From: Diogma glabrata | Taxonomy: Eukaryota; Arthropoda; Insecta; Diptera; Cylindrotomidae | Length of the DNA: 64,000 nt | Assembly: GCA_963693315.1 (NCBI GenBank) | Contig: OY856186.1 | Span: 298,288,452 to 298,352,451, forward strand | Reading direction: 5' to 3' | Shown: piece after piece, positions 1 to 11,685 of the stretch | Layout: every line of letters starts with the position of its first letter | How positions within the stretch are numbered: the stretch's first letter is position 1 | Made by a program: the position numbers and the translations under genes | Notes under the pieces: model-generated | What the model was told of the DNA's origin: nothing | Databases searched by the model: none | The model's input: the letters and a program-made list of their open reading frames with translations, nothing else

Positions 1-116
1 AAAAATTTTTTAATTTTATAAATATTTTTAAAATTTTGAAAATAGTTTCAATTTTTGATTTTGTAAGAATTTTTGGAATATTTTTAGAACATTTTATTAA
101 AGCGGGGTGTCATTTG
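1..116 (+). repeat. AT-rich fragment resembling the right palindrome arm
   Basis: The T-rich phrases (TTTTTGATTTTGTAAGAATT, GGAATATTTTTAGAA) followed by GGTGTCATTTG resemble the plus strand at about 26600-27030, where the same phrases precede GGGTGTCATCTTT. It is probably a truncated, diverged copy of that repeat family. The low complexity makes the match weak. Confidence 0.3.
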
Positions 117-1560
117 AAAGAGTATTTGATTTTAGAAACATTGCTGTTTTTTTAGAATGTTGTTTAGCACAGGGTTTTGTAAAAAAAGTGCAACTTTCAG
201 ACCGTTCCCATCCCTACGTTTCGACGTTAATTGACAGAAAAATCAGAAAAATCTACAGAGACAGGAATGTTGGTAAATTTTTAACAAAAATTATAGCGAA
301 GTCTCAAATAAATATATATGTGTGTTTTTAGGAATTAGAATTTTGCGATGCATAGTTTTTGGGTTATTGTCAAAAAAGTGCTATATTAAGTATGTACCCA
401 ACAAATTGATAAATATGCTCACTATTATCAAATATTTGCTTAGAATTTTAGCATTAATCTCATTCTTGTCCTGCGTTATCCTTTATCAGTTGAATTAAAT
501 TTAATTGGTGTAAAAAGATTAAAGTGAAAAAGAAGAAAATTCAAAACATTTATACCAAAACACATTAGATAAAGGTTATGTTATGAGTATGCTTGATAAA
601 AATCGTTTAATTGCTTAAATTCTAAAAGTTAGCATATTATTGTAGTTTTTCATTCAATAAAAACTGTAATCTGCAACCCATTCATTCAAATACCTACATC
701 CCCAAAACATTTGGTTGGAATAACTACATTCTAACCTAACCAATGCAAAACCAAAACCACAAACCACAAAAGATACGAAAAATCCTGTTATAATTTTCTA
801 TTTAAGTTAAACAAATAAAAAAAAGAAAACTTTAAATAAAATAAAAAGTTAAGAATTTTTTTCTTTCATTCTTTGTTGGTTACATAAATTTACTTAACGC
901 ACAAATAAACGAGGAAACAAATCTCTAGAAAGAATAAGATGAAATTTTTAGATTAAATAAATTTTTCGGTTTTTTCTGACTACGAATATTATTTGTTGCA
1001 AAGTGCTGAAATTTTCATTTTCGTCTTTTGTTGTTTTCTTGTGGAAAATCAATTACGAAGTTCATGTTGGATGGGACTTTTTTTATTTGTCTATTTTCAG
1101 TATAATTTCATTTTCTGTTGGTGTTTTGATGAGGATTTTTTATTTATTTTTTTGATAGTAAATTAAATTTTATGGTTGTAATTTAAAACCGTTGTGAGAA
1201 CAATCTGAAGGATCGTACAAGACACAAATAAATTACTGGTTGGTTTTAGGACAATGGGTTAATTTCGATGAGAAGAGTTTTATTTGTATAGATTTGATTG
1301 CTGGAATTTGGAAATAACCAGAATTGTGTTTGTGTATCACTCATACTATTTACCAATTCACCGTTTGAAACTACTGTATATAAAGCCAAATTGCATAAAT
1401 TAAAAACTGTATCAATACTTTTATCAATGTAAAAAATTTCGCTTTGGCAACCACTACATTAAGAAATTGTCTTTAATACGGCCACATGTGAGATTAACAC
1501 TTCAATTCCAGACAGTTTTAGACAGTTCAATCTTTGATGAATTAATATTTTGATTTAGAT
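117..1560. other. No gene recognised
   Basis: AT-rich sequence with short open frames only (for example 107-331) that show no family motif, splice pattern or codon structure. I see no repeat partner elsewhere in the window for most of it. Confidence 0.5.
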
Positions 1561-1564
1561 TGAT

Positions 1565-2238
1565 TTAACTTTTTTTAGCGTATGGTTTTTATGACACATT
1601 AAAAAATAAAAATAAAACTTAAAATAGGTAGATTTTTTCTACCTAAAACAGAACATGAATACACATTAAATGAGCTTACAATCAGTTTGATTGCGCGTCT
1701 TTTAGTTAAAAAGTAAAATATTTGAACATTGGGCAGTACATTTGAACATTAGATGTTTACATCGAGTGCGTCTATCCATGCTACTACATAGGGAGTTGCC
1801 ATTGTATCGTCGAATTGGACACACAGTTGCAATGTGTTTTATGGTTTGTTGTGGAGCTCCGCAGTCACATTGAGGGGACTCTGAAATTCCCCACTTGTAG
1901 CTGGCAGTTTTATGTAGAGGCTTTTTTGACTTCAATCGACAACTAGTGTGGTCACCGTAATATTCGTGCAAGGGTGACGTGATGTTGTTGGTTACCTTTT
2001 TATGTTCACGCATGAGCGTATGTGAGCGTCTGAGTGCAGGTGGAGCGATATTGCTTAATACAGAGAGCCAAGATAAAGGAGTAGACCTGATAGTACCACC
2101 TAAAGTACGCATCGTGTCATGCAGCTGGCAGTCAACTTTTTGAGTATGTGTGCTATTCAACCAGACTGGTACGCCGTACTCAGCCACTGAGTAAACCAGA
2201 CTTAGAGCAGTTGTGCGGGGGGTAGGTGAAGTAGCACC
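1565..2238 (-). pseudogene. Non-LTR retrotransposon 3' end, copy 1 (RT C-terminal region)
   Basis: Minus-strand frame 1702-2187 continues upstream in frame to about 2238. It reads as the region downstream of the reverse transcriptase palm of Jockey/CR1-group LINEs: ALSLVYSVAEYGVPVW, then LSNIAPPALRR, then CDCGAPQQTIKHIATVCP, a Cys/His cluster typical of these C-termini. The palm is absent, so this is a 5'-truncated copy. Compared with the second copy (10855-11656) it lacks about 190 bp just before the CDCG motif, giving a shortened join at TASYKWGISES. The 3' UTR (1565-1700) has the same GCGTATGGTTTTT and AAAATAGGTAGA phrases as copy 2. Non-functional; the clade is uncertain. Confidence 0.75.
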
Positions 2239-2239
2239 C

Positions 2240-2888
2240 CATTGATTGATTTAATTTTACTAAGTGATTATAATTTTAAAATCATACTTAAACAAACTAA
2301 TATTAAACTTAATAATTTTAAATAATTTTAACACTTTGAAAAAAAAAATCTCATTAACATTAAATAAAAGAACTTTCACGTTAAGTTATCACAATTAATT
2401 TATAAAAATTTTCCATTTAATCGTTTTTCTTATCATTTTTGGATTTCATGTCATTCTCATTTTTTTTTTTCGTTTGAAGTGAAAAAACTTCTGGTACTCA
2501 TAAAGAACACAATTTTTTTTATTATTTAATTGAGTTTAATTAAGGTTGAATGAGTTTTGTTTAAGTTCATTTTTTTTTACCTTTAAATTTGATGAAACTC
2601 CATGAAAAGTGTATTGCCTGAGTTATCTGTAACGAAAAATAAAAAAAAAATTAACTGGTGTTTTTGTAGCCGTCTGTTACATTTATTGTTTCTAAAAAAA
2701 AGTTTAACGATGATTTCGTTAGAATTTTGAAAGAGAAAGACATGTTTTGGTAATTGGATTTGTTTTGAGAAAATTATTTACCAAAAACGAAATGACAAAA
2801 TTTTATGTTTAATTAGGTTTGCCATAAGTTTGGAATGAATAAAAATCGATGCTACTTTGACGTGTGTTACACAAGATACTATTATACG
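2240..2888. other. AT-rich spacer, nothing recognised
   Basis: Homopolymer-rich A/T sequence lying between the LINE fragment and the left target duplication of the hAT-like element. No coding signal is visible. Confidence 0.4.
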
Positions 2889-3147
2889 TGCTAGACCAGT
2901 GGCGTAGCCAGAATTTTCCATTGGGGGGGGGTCAAGGATTATTTTATAAGACTTAATAGTTTAACCCAATAAACCAACTAATTAGTTTTATTAATAATTC
3001 ATTACAATAATAGATACTTCATTTTAATGTTTCCTTAATTTTAATTTTTTTAATTAATAATTTTTTAAAAAATAGATTAATGATTTTTTTTAACTATTTT
3101 AAATTATTTTTAATTAACTTTAAGAAAACAAATATCGAATAATTTTT

Positions 3148-4307
3148 ATTTCAAAAAAAAAAATATTTTTACAATATTTTTTTTTTTTAGTAAAAAGTGT
3201 TGTGTAGTAGGAATTACAAAATATGTCACAACAACATATAGATACCTTTTAAGACCATATAGGTCCCGCAACAACATGCATCTTGAGGTGTTGGTGGACG
3301 TTTTATTTAAATCTTTGTGGATTGAAGGCACTCGAGACTATTGATTCAGGCAAAGCATTCCATTTGTACGATGTACGCACAAAGAAATCCCTTTGCATTT
3401 TGTTACTGGGGCAGTGAGTAATCCCGACAGTTTGACTATTTGCACAAACAGATTGACGAGTTGAACAAGGAAAAGAAGATGTCTGAGGCATTATAGATCT
3501 AATTTCATCAGAGTACTGCTGGTGACGATATTTATAAAAAAACAACGGGATCAGCAACAGTGCGACGATGTTGTAGGGAATCAAGATTTAATGTTAAATT
3601 TCGATCACCAACAATTCGTATAGCACGCTTTTCAACAGAGTCCAAAAAGCCCAAGATGGTAATAGATGCAGCGCCCCAAACTTGACAACAATACTCCATG
3701 CAGGGACGAATATAGGACTTATAAATGTGGAGTAATTGATACGGAGAAAAATATTTTTTACATCTATTGAGGAGGCCGAGTTTTCTTGATGCGCTCTTTG
3801 CCATGGCCATGATATGATCGTTCCAGAGTAAGTCATTGGAAATTGTGACTCCCAATAAACGAATGTTTTCACATTCGTCTATTTGGTCGTTACACATATT
3901 AATTGAAATATCATTGGGAAACTCGGTCTTTGATCTGGAAACAATCAATAGCTGTGTTTTGGTGGAATTAAAAATGACCAAATTTTTGTCACCCCAATCG
4001 GCGACTTTTTTCAGTCCTCGTTTACATTTATGGCAGCGTCTCTCCGGGCGGGATTTATTCGTTCATGCATTTACCCTTTGAAGATAGGGGGACGAATGAT
4101 TTGTGCAGTGTACTATCATCTGCAAAACTATTTATTGGGTTCTTGGTGATTTGCAACAGTTCGTTGATATAAATTAAAAATAAAGTGGGAGATAAAACTG
4201 AGCCTTGGGTACATCAGCGTTAATTAATTTGGACTCAGAAATAAAGCCATCTATAGATACCGAGATGTATCGGTTAGACAGAAAATTTTGAATCAGCTTC
4301 ACAACTG
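3148..4307 (-). pseudogene. CR1/Daphne-like LINE copy A, 3' part: RT palm end, thumb and 3' UTR
   Basis: Minus strand. It runs through QGSVLSPTLF and the catalytic FADDSTLH (about 4090-4230), then NSTKTQLLIVSR, IRLLGVTISNDLLWNDH, YKSYIRPCMEYCCQVWG and KRAIRIVGDR, and ends in RDFFVRTSYKWNALPE. A frameshift near 3540-3580 separates two overlapping frames (3532-3981 and 3303-3584). The 3' UTR (about 3160-3310) ends in a poly-A tract and is the tail shared with copy B and the X elements. The copy is cut at 4307 by the CACAGAGAG transposon and resumes at 9740. Flanking sequences 3125-3147 and 10038-10060 share AAAACAAA(AA)TATCGAATAATTTT, a probable target duplication. Confidence 0.85.
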
Positions 4308-4749
4308 CACAGAGAGAAAAAAAGAGTTAAATTTGATAAAAAAAATCATCAAATTGATGATTTTTGTATATCAATATATGGAAGAGAATATGAGTTCTCA
4401 AATTGATATAAAATGCTGCATCAGGTTGAACTTTGGTTTATTTTTTTGAGTTGATGTAAATCTACTGATTATGATAAACAAATTTCTTATTTTGATATTA
4501 TATTCTCGATATTATTCTCAAAGCTTATAAACTTGTTGTATCAAATCAATACCAAAAGTATCAATTTAAGATGGAGTTGTATTTCTTCAAGAATTTGAGC
4601 GGAAGAAGTTGAGAAACCAAGAGCTCATTTTAAGAAATTCTGATCATTTTAAGAATTTTTTTGATCGACATGATCGTATGTTACTTTTGGTATTGATCCG
4701 ATATATTTCATTTTGAATCAATTCATTATCATTTTAAGAAAAATGTTTT

Positions 4750-5110
4750 CTCAAATCGAAGATGACAATATTTAGATTGAGAAAAGATTTTTCTCAATTT
4801 CAGTGGGAATGCGGTACGTTCAGCGACACCCACAAAAGCAAATAAAAAGCTGCCTGTCAGGGTTTTAAAGCCCACGGGAAGAGTTTTACATGCTTTGGTA
4901 TTGCTAAATGTATCGGACATGCACTCGATGTTATACGGCTATTTAGATTGACTTATGGCTGTCAGAGTTGTTTCTTATCACATAGACCTTTAAGAAACAT
5001 CACTACTGAGACAGCTATAACCCGTAAAATAGCAACCTTGGAAAAATAAGGAACTGGAATAAAATTCTCAATCCACCGATGTTCCATTAACCATAAACGG
5101 GATAAAAAAA
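4750..5110 (-). other. Possible decayed protein-coding fragments
   Basis: Minus-strand frames at 4962-5110 (WIENFIPVPYFSKVAIL) and 4760-4920 (FKTLTGSFLFAFVGVAERTA) look more protein-like than their surroundings and lie close together in the same orientation, inside the CACAGAGAG element downstream of its gene relic. They could be 3' exons of that gene. I cannot name a family and there is no splice evidence between them. Confidence 0.2.
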
Positions 5111-5429
5111 TCACTATTTTTAAAAAATATTCTTTCATTTTAAATAGATAATTTAAAAATAAACTAATTATAATTTTTAATTTTTTTTTATAACACATTT
5201 TATACAAATGAGCTAATCGAATTGAGAATAGTCGGCTTCCACATTCCTTTCTTATTTGTTGCAGGAATTCTTGTATTTGGTCTCGTAGCGTAGTGAATTA
5301 ATTTGATCAGTTTTAACTGTCGTAGCTCTGTAAAAATTTAAATAAAAAAAAAAATTAAATTACTATTGAAGTGAATCAGATAAATTAGTTAAAGTTTGCT
5401 GAAATAAGTGACTTCTATTGAGGGAAAAA

Positions 5430-6250
5430 ATCAATCCACTGCATGCGTGTCGTAAGAGGCGACTAAAATGGGGAGTTGTAGCGTGGCTAACCCAATTTCA
5501 TCATAGGCCCACCTGTGGAGTTGAGGTCCCCTTCTTCAAAAAAATCAGCCCACCGCACTCATGCGTGTCGTAAGAGATAAATAATAAAAGACAACATAAA
5601 CCTTGGAATGGGACGTCTTTCTGGTTTAGACCTCCCTTGCTATTGTACCTGGACAATCTGTTTGAATCAAACGTGGAACCTGAGAACACTGTTCCAACCC
5701 GTAAGCCTCTAAGCCTAATCTAATTGGGCAGGCAACAGAATACCAGATAGATTTTTTTTTATGGATGCGATGAATGTTTCTGTATTGAGACAGCTATTCG
5801 CCTAAACAAACAACACTCTCGGTTCCCCATGAACTCCCATGCAGGAGTCATGCAACCATGATAAAAATTGAATTATTTAAAAAAAACAAAGAACAAAATT
5901 AAAGAGGGGAAAAAAACAATAACTAGAAAATAAAGAAGAATAATAATAATAATTTAAAAAAAATTAAGTATAGGAAAAAACAACAAAAAACAAATGGATA
6001 TGGGATAAGAGAAATAAAATACTTAAGGGAATGATTACCCTGTACGATATCAAAAGGGTAGGAAAGAAACAGGAGGAATATGATAACAGTTAAGACTTAA
6101 AAACAACTGCTGAAAGGAATGGTTACCTCGTGGGCCTGAGGGGCAGTAGGTAGGTTTATACCGTCCATGCCCTGTTTGCGTTAGTTCGACGACTAACGAC
6201 GACGTCAGTTGTGTGAAATTGTGCTGAGTAATTTTTCACACTGCAGCGGG
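5430..6250 (+). repeat. LINE 5'-leader-like repeat, part 1
   Basis: GCGTGTCGTAAGAGGCGACT occurs at about 5446 and its first part again at about 5562. It is followed by CCCGTAAGCCTCTAAGCC, TGGATGCGATGAATG and CTCGGTTCCCCATGAA. From memory this order of phrases belongs to a high-copy insect LINE leader, but I cannot verify it. The stretch has no long open frame. It is cut near 6252 by a MITE, with GTGGTCACCCTCACTCTCG resuming at 6967. Confidence 0.35.
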
Positions 6251-6252
6251 GG

Positions 6253-6967
6253 CCCAACTAGCAAACTTACTTCTCAATTTGAAATTAGATAAGTTTTAGC
6301 TTCAATAAAGCTTCGCTTAAGCTTCTAAGTGGAAGCTAGTTATATTTTACTTCTATAAAGTTTCGATATACAACTTCCACAGAGAAGTTCTCCGCACCGC
6401 CGGAATGAAAGCTTCTAGAATATTTCTATATTTAATATAAGAAGCTTTACCGAAACTTATCTAGAGATCACTAAATAGAGCTTCCGAAAAAAGGTCATAG
6501 AAGTTATAGCTGTCATTAGGATTGTAGTTGTTGCGGTTGTAACTGTTTACAGATCGTATAGAAGCACAGATGTCATACTCTAAAAATTGCTTCAATATCT
6601 GAAACGAAATATGTCAAACTGACGGAAGCTATTGCTTCTATTATTTCAACTAAATTTAGATGTAGCAAATATAGTGTTATTCAGGGGATTACTTTTTATG
6701 GAAAAAGATATGTGACATGTAATTTCAATGGGTTTATACGAAATTGAGATCGTTTCGTTTTTGTCAAAAAAGTATTGTGCATAAGGTGGTTTTTGTTTTT
6801 AATCTATTATTTAGACTTATTTTGCACAAGGCGGGGAAAGGCGGGGAAAGTTCTCCAAATGGCCTTTATCGAAACTGCTTAGAAATTTTAAAGAAACTAT
6901 GAAGGTGGGGAAGTTAGTTTCGGTAAGACTGTTTAGTGTTTTAAAAGAAGTTAAAATGCTAGTTGGG
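6253..6967. mobile_element. MITE-like element with CCCAACTAGCA ends
   Basis: Left end CCCAACTAGCA and right end TGCTAGTTGGG are exact inverted repeats 715 bp apart. The interior repeats the word GAAGCTT/AAGCTTC and has no coding frame. It separates two halves of the LINE-leader-like repeat. No clear target duplication is seen; flanks are GCGGGGG and TGGTCAC. Confidence 0.55.
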
Positions 6968-7130
6968 TGGTCACCCTCACTCTCGTTATTTCGCTCTTCT
7001 GGCCGTCAATTTAGAATTAATTATATTATTTCGGGTTAGGTTTTTCCTTTAGTTGTATGGCCCCCCATTAATTTGGGGAGTTCAAAGAGAACGAAGAAGT
7101 TTTTATTTTTTGGACGGTAAAAACTTCTAG
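6968..7130 (+). repeat. LINE 5'-leader-like repeat, part 2
   Basis: Continuation (GTCACCCTCACTCTCGTT, GCTCTTCTGGCCGTCAATTT) of the leader-like sequence interrupted by the MITE at 6253-6967. No open frame of note. Confidence 0.3.
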
Positions 7131-7565
7131 TATCTAAAAATTCAATGGGTTATAAAAAACAGCATCGCAGAAGTCTTTATATTTCTGGGACTTGTTTAAA
7201 GCTGGGAGGAGCTTGCCAAGGACCGACCGGGCTGGCGGCTTATTGCTGTCTCTGCTAAGTTCCTTAATGGGACATAAAGCCGAAGTGTGTTTTGAAAGTT
7301 GTGAAATTAGTGGCGAAAAATATCTTTTTTGAAACATTTCACCAGAAACCCGTATACTTATAAACATACCATAACTACACTCAATAACTACACACTTTTC
7401 ATGATCTAAGACTGCCTTGCAAAAGATGAATGGACTGTACTGAATTATTTATTTTGGACTTTATTTAACTAGTATAAAAGGATCAAGTTAATGCATAATC
7501 AAATTAATACATTCAACTATATATTATGTACCGTTATAGTTTAATTGTGATCAAAACTTGTTTAC

Positions 7566-8215
7566 CTGGGTCAGTTGGCATATCGTTCAAATCCTTTAGA
7601 CTTTGCTTATCTTTAATTAGTTTGCGTAGCACTGGTACCACAACTTCGAAAAAATGTTTTGCCTTCTCCAAAAGTTTTTTATGTTTATTCGGAAAGAGTC
7701 TTTTAAAATCTCAATCAATCTGTAGAAAAAAAAAGATTCTGTAATTCCAAAACAGTCTTAAGATGCCTTCAACTTCAAACTTACCAAAATGCTGGCATTA
7801 TAGCATTTCTATAAAGTGGCCAGTCATTAAAAAATGTTTTAAAGATTTATCCTTTGCTTCTTTAAACTCCCTTAGACGACCCTCACAACTCCGTATTCAA
7901 TAACTTTCTATAGTCAGCCACGGCTCTTGAATGACAGGTAAGGTTTGCTTCAGCTCTTGAAATTCTTTTTGATCATATTCAGTAAGATCAACCGTCGAAG
8001 AACCTAATATTAAAAATAATATAAAAACGAAGTTTAATGCGATGCATTTGTCTGAAACAATTGTAAGAAGTTTTACCAAACAATTGTAATCCTGAAGTTG
8101 TTGGAGTATCCAATCGAATTTTTTTCGGTGTAATCAAGCAACCTGCACCTCTTAATTTGATCGAAGAATTTTTATACAAATTGTATAATTTCCTTTTGGA
8201 ATTTTGCCATCATAA
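7566..8215 (-). pseudogene. Decayed intron-bearing gene carried by the CACAGAGAG element
   Basis: Exon 1 (about 8215-8077) reads KLYNLYKNSSIKLRGAGC then PKKIRLDTPTTSGLQLFG. A 73-nt intron (8076-8004) starts GTAAAA and ends TATTAG; removing it joins the frame exactly to SSTVDLTEYDQKEFQELKQ, then PWLTIESY in exon 2 (8003-about 7795). A second intron with donor GTAAGT (about 7793) and acceptor CTACAG (about 7725) leads to DFKRLFPNKHKKLLEKAKHF. That exon ends CCCAG|GTAAAC at 7566. A TGA after IESY (probably a lost Trp), a frameshift before FFNDWPLYRNAIMPAFW and a TGA before DFKRL show decay. From memory it resembles a multi-copy, uncharacterised insect protein family with a WPLYK-type motif; no function is known to me. 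Another GTAAGT donor lies at about 8672. Confidence 0.55.
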
Positions 8216-8814
8216 TAGTTATAGTTTTAAAAACAAAAAAATGTTAGATTTAAAACTTATTTTAAATGTTTTTAAAACTTTTCATGCAATTTTTAACATT
8301 TTTTCATGCAAGCATTTAGTACTTTATACTTTAGAGCTTTACAGCTCAGAAATCGAGAATATCGGTTGATTTCGGAATTTTAATAAATTTCGACAAGAAA
8401 CCATAATGTATGTATTTACCCAGAAATTTTTGTCCCCGTTTTGCTTCAAGCCAATTGTTTAAAATATCCGATTTTCACCTTCGATTGACTTGAAATTTTG
8501 TGTGTGATGTAATTTAATTCAATAATTTAAGCACCAATAGTAGCAAGTACATGCATCAAATAAACTGAACCCAGGACTCCCGGCAAACTGAATGAGCCAA
8601 ACCTCGTTCTGTGCACGCAAGTTTACTTTAATGAACGCAGAAATTTAGAGAAACATGCAACTTACCTTTTGAAGTCTTATTATTGCTGATTTTAAGCACA
8701 GCTAATATCAATTCCCGCACGGACACAAACTTTTTTTTTCACAAGTTATAAGACGCGTTCATCTGCTGAAAAACTCTCACTGAATAATGTATCGTAATTT
8801 TTTCTTCGAACGTA
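8216..8814. other. Interior of the CACAGAGAG element, upstream of its gene relic
   Basis: Minus-strand donor-like sites (CTGG|GTAAAT near 8425 and AAAG|GTAAGT near 8672) and a short stretch reading ILNNWLEAKRGQKFLG suggest further upstream exons, but no continuous frame can be built. Confidence 0.25.
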
Positions 8815-9735
8815 TTATATCAAAAAAAATTATTATCATTTCGATCTTATTCTTATACGTTCAATTTGAGAGAAAAAGAATGAAATCGAGAAATTTTTTT
8901 TCTCAATTTTATCTACGTAAGATCAAATCGAAAGTAATCGAATATTAATTATTTTCCTTTCGATCTCATAAGTTTAATTTGAGAGAAAAATAATAAAACT
9001 GAGAATTTTTTTTTCTCAATTTTATATACGTTGATCCAACCGAGAATAATCGAGTATTAGTTAGTTTCATTTCGATCTCATAAGTTCAATTTGAGAGAAA
9101 AGGTATAAAATCGATAATTTTTTTTCCTTAATTTTATCTACGTGGATCAAATTGAGAATACTCGCGTATAACTTATTATTATCTGATCTTTAAGTTTCAA
9201 AAAGAAACAAAAAGGATTAAAATGAAAATATTTTACTCTCATTTTGACATTTGTGAATCAAATAAATGGGGAAGTAACAAAGTGATGTGTACTTCTCTGT
9301 TCAATTTGAGAAATGGAAATCTTATTCTGATTCAAAAATTTCTTATATTTATACAGAAAAAATGAAAACGATCTTTATATACTCAAAACAAGAATAAATG
9401 TATTTCCCATTGTTTTATAAACAATTCTCAACTTCAGTATTTCATTCTTCTGTAGGATGATCGAATTGATAGTTTTTTCTCACTTTTAAAGTTTTATTGT
9501 ATTAAAATGATATAAATTTACTCGAAATGAGAATAAATGTATCTTCTGTTTTTAATCATATATAATTCTCAATAATAGTATTTTATTCACTTTTTTGTGT
9601 GATCGAATTGATAGTTTTTATCTCAGTTTTAAATTTCGGAGTATTAAAATGATTTAAATTTTCTCAAATTAAGAAGAAACTGAATTTTCTATTTTCAATC
9701 ATGCACAATTCTCAAATCTAGAATTTTTTTCTCTC
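8815..9735. repeat. Subterminal tandem repeats of the CACAGAGAG element
   Basis: At least three units of about 110-120 bp (about 8840, 8955, 9070) share the order CATTTCGATCTCATA, TTCAATTTGAGAGAAAA, TTTTCTCAATTTTAT and CTACGT.GATCAA. A second set of about 125 bp (from about 9420, 9550, 9670) shares GATCGAATTGATAGTTTTT and TATTAAAATGAT. Repeated subterminal words are common transposase-binding arrays; that role is inferred. Confidence 0.7.
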
Positions 9736-9739
9736 TGTG

Positions 9740-10037
9740 TGCGGTATGAAAACCGTACGCAACGAGCTTGTTGATCAAGTTGGCATGCCAGATTTGATCA
9801 AATGCTGTTGAGATGTCTAATGCGATTACGTCCTCAAAAAATTTAGATATGTGTGAATTAATATATTGCTCGTATATTTTAAACAGGACTGGGAGTAAGG
9901 TTATTAGTCTGTAATTTGAAATATCACATTTCGTTCCTTTTTTGGGACAGGCTGGACATTGGCCAACTTCAAGCAGGATGGAAAAATACCAGATTTATAT
10001 GATTTATAAAATATTTTGGTGAGAGTTGGTGCAATAT
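9740..10037 (-). pseudogene. LINE copy A, 5' part (RT fingers/palm start)
   Basis: Minus strand. It reads NVQPVPKK, then after a frameshift CDISNYRLITLLPVLFKIYE, then an abrupt join HISKFFED/VIALDISTAFDQIWHAN and LINKLVAYGF. About 110 bp between SKFFED and VIALDIS, present in copy B as the SQYGFRNKRSTTDLL region, are deleted. The motif ALDISTAFD carries the first catalytic Asp region of the palm. The piece ends at 10037, next to the duplicated target, so copy A is 5'-truncated. Confidence 0.8.
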
Positions 10038-10185
10038 AAAACAAAAATATCGAATAATTTTAATTAACTTTCATAAAAAAAATTTCGAATAATTTTTAAT
10101 TAACTTTAAAAAAGCAAATTTCGAATAATTTTTTATTAACTTTAAAAAATGATGATTTTCTTTATTTTTAAATAGAAATTTTTGT
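10038..10185. repeat. Short tandem repeat, about 45-bp unit
   Basis: Three imperfect units of TTTAATTAACTTT, AAAAAA and AAATTTCGAATAATTTT. The same unit occurs once at 3108-3147 on the other side of LINE copy A, so the LINE inserted inside this array, or one unit was duplicated as its target site. Confidence 0.65.
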
Positions 10186-10189
10186 GCTA

Positions 10190-10850
10190 GTGATTTTGAA
10201 ATTTAAACTTATTTGAAACTGAATGACACTTTACCTATTGATTCGCCTCAAACCTGTGTCTAGGAAGGGATGAAAAATGATTTTCCTGATTAATCAAATT
10301 CCTTAAAATATCAAGGCGTTAGATATCATTTTAACTATTCTAACACAATTAATTTTGTTTTGTATTTAGAACAACTTCCAGGACACTTTGTTTTGTCCGA
10401 TCTTATCTATTGTCCGATCTACGAAATTGTTATTTGTTATTTCCGGCACGGAATACTAGTTATGAAAAAATTGCTGTAATTTATTTCTCAAATCCTATTT
10501 CATGATGTACAGGAATAGGGCTACAGATGTACTCATAAAGAAAGGATAGTAGACAAAATAGTAGACCAGTGGGCATAAATAAAAGATGCCAGAATAGTAC
10601 ATTATGATGCTAGGACGTAAAGCTAAAGATTTTGGTCGTATGTGGAGTTGCATTCACATTAAGTCCAAAAAAGCTTATGTCCGTGCATCATATACTATTT
10701 TTTATTCGCCGCAAGTAAAATATTTAAAAAAAAAATGTTTATTCTAAATTGAAATTACAAATTTGCATAAATTTTGAAATAAAAATATGTGGAACAAGTT
10801 ACCTTTGACATAATATTTGTTATTTTTTCCAAATTATTGTATCACTATTT
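10190..10850. other. No gene recognised
   Basis: Interior of the hAT-like element. Moderately AT-rich with no open frame or repeat partner that I can see. Confidence 0.4.
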
Positions 10851-10854
10851 TTTT

Positions 10855-11656
10855 TTTATTTAGCGTATGGTTTTTTTGTGACACATTGAAAATTAAACTT
10901 AAAATAGGTAGACTCTTCTATGAAATCTACCTAAAACAAAGCATGGATACACATTAAATGAACTTACATTCAATTTGATTGCGCGTCTTTTAGTAAAAAA
11001 GTAAAAAGTAAAATATTTGAACATTGGGCAGTACATTTGAATATTAGATGTTTACATCGAGCGAGTCTATCCATGCTACTACATCGGGAGTTGCCAAATG
11101 GATGTCTTAGATGTCGCCATTGTACCGTAGAATTGGACACACAGTTGCAATGTGTTTTATGGTTTATTGTGGAGCGCCGCAGTCACACTCAGGGGACTCT
11201 GAAATGCCCCACATGTAGAAAGAATCAGCACAACGTCCATGATTCGTTCTTATTCGGTTTAGTGTAGTCCAGGTATGACGTGGCAGATCGAAACCAGGTT
11301 GGGTAGAAGTCGGGTTAGTAATAGAAAGGCCAGTTGTATTTATGATGCCAGGAGGTGTCCCAGACATCCAAGATATTAAAATCAGTTGCCAGCAGGTTGC
11401 TGGCAGTTTTATGTGCAGGCTTTCTTGACTTCAATCGACAACGAGTGTGTTCACCGTTATCTTCGTGCAAGGGTAACGTGATGTTGTTGGTTACCTTTTT
11501 ATGTTCACGCATGAGAGCATGCGAGCGTCTGAGTGCAGGTGGAGCGATATTGCTTAACACAGGGTCAAGGTTAAGGGGTGGTTCTGATAGTACTACTTAT
11601 AGTACGCATCGTGGCATGCAGCTGGCAGTCAACTTTTTGTGTATGTGTGCTAGTGA
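10855..11656 (-). pseudogene. Non-LTR retrotransposon 3' end, copy 2
   Basis: Same family and orientation as 1565-2238. Minus strand: VDCQLHATMRT, then VLSNIAPPALRRSHALMREH in frame 11315-11560, then RHTWTTLNRIRTNHGRCADS and MWGISESPECDCGAPQ in frame 11164-11367. The LNRIRTNHGRC block preceding CDCG is the stretch missing in copy 1. Frames are broken by several shifts. The 3' UTR at 10855-11030 carries GCGTATGGTTTTTT and AAAATAGGTAGA as in copy 1. Confidence 0.75.
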
Positions 11657-11685
11657 GTATGTGTGCTATCACTATGACAACATAG

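Larger units (their letters stand above)
4308..9739. mobile_element. 5.4-kb DNA transposon with CACAGAGAG termini inserted in LINE copy A
   Basis: The ends are CACAGAGAGAAAAAAA on the left and the inverted form on the right. They are flanked by TG dinucleotides (4306-4307 and 9740-9741). Removing the element and one TG rejoins the LINE reading ACAACTGCGGTATGAAAACC, matching the spacing of the uninterrupted copy B near 22710-22735. The subterminal regions hold repeated phrases built on TCAAATTGAGA and TTCTCAA, dense at 8815-9735. The interior carries an intron-bearing gene relic (7566-8215, minus), a LINE-leader-like repeat and a MITE. I do not recognise a transposase. The superfamily is unknown; a 2-bp duplication with CAC-type ends could fit CMC-like relatives but this is a guess. 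Confidence 0.75.
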
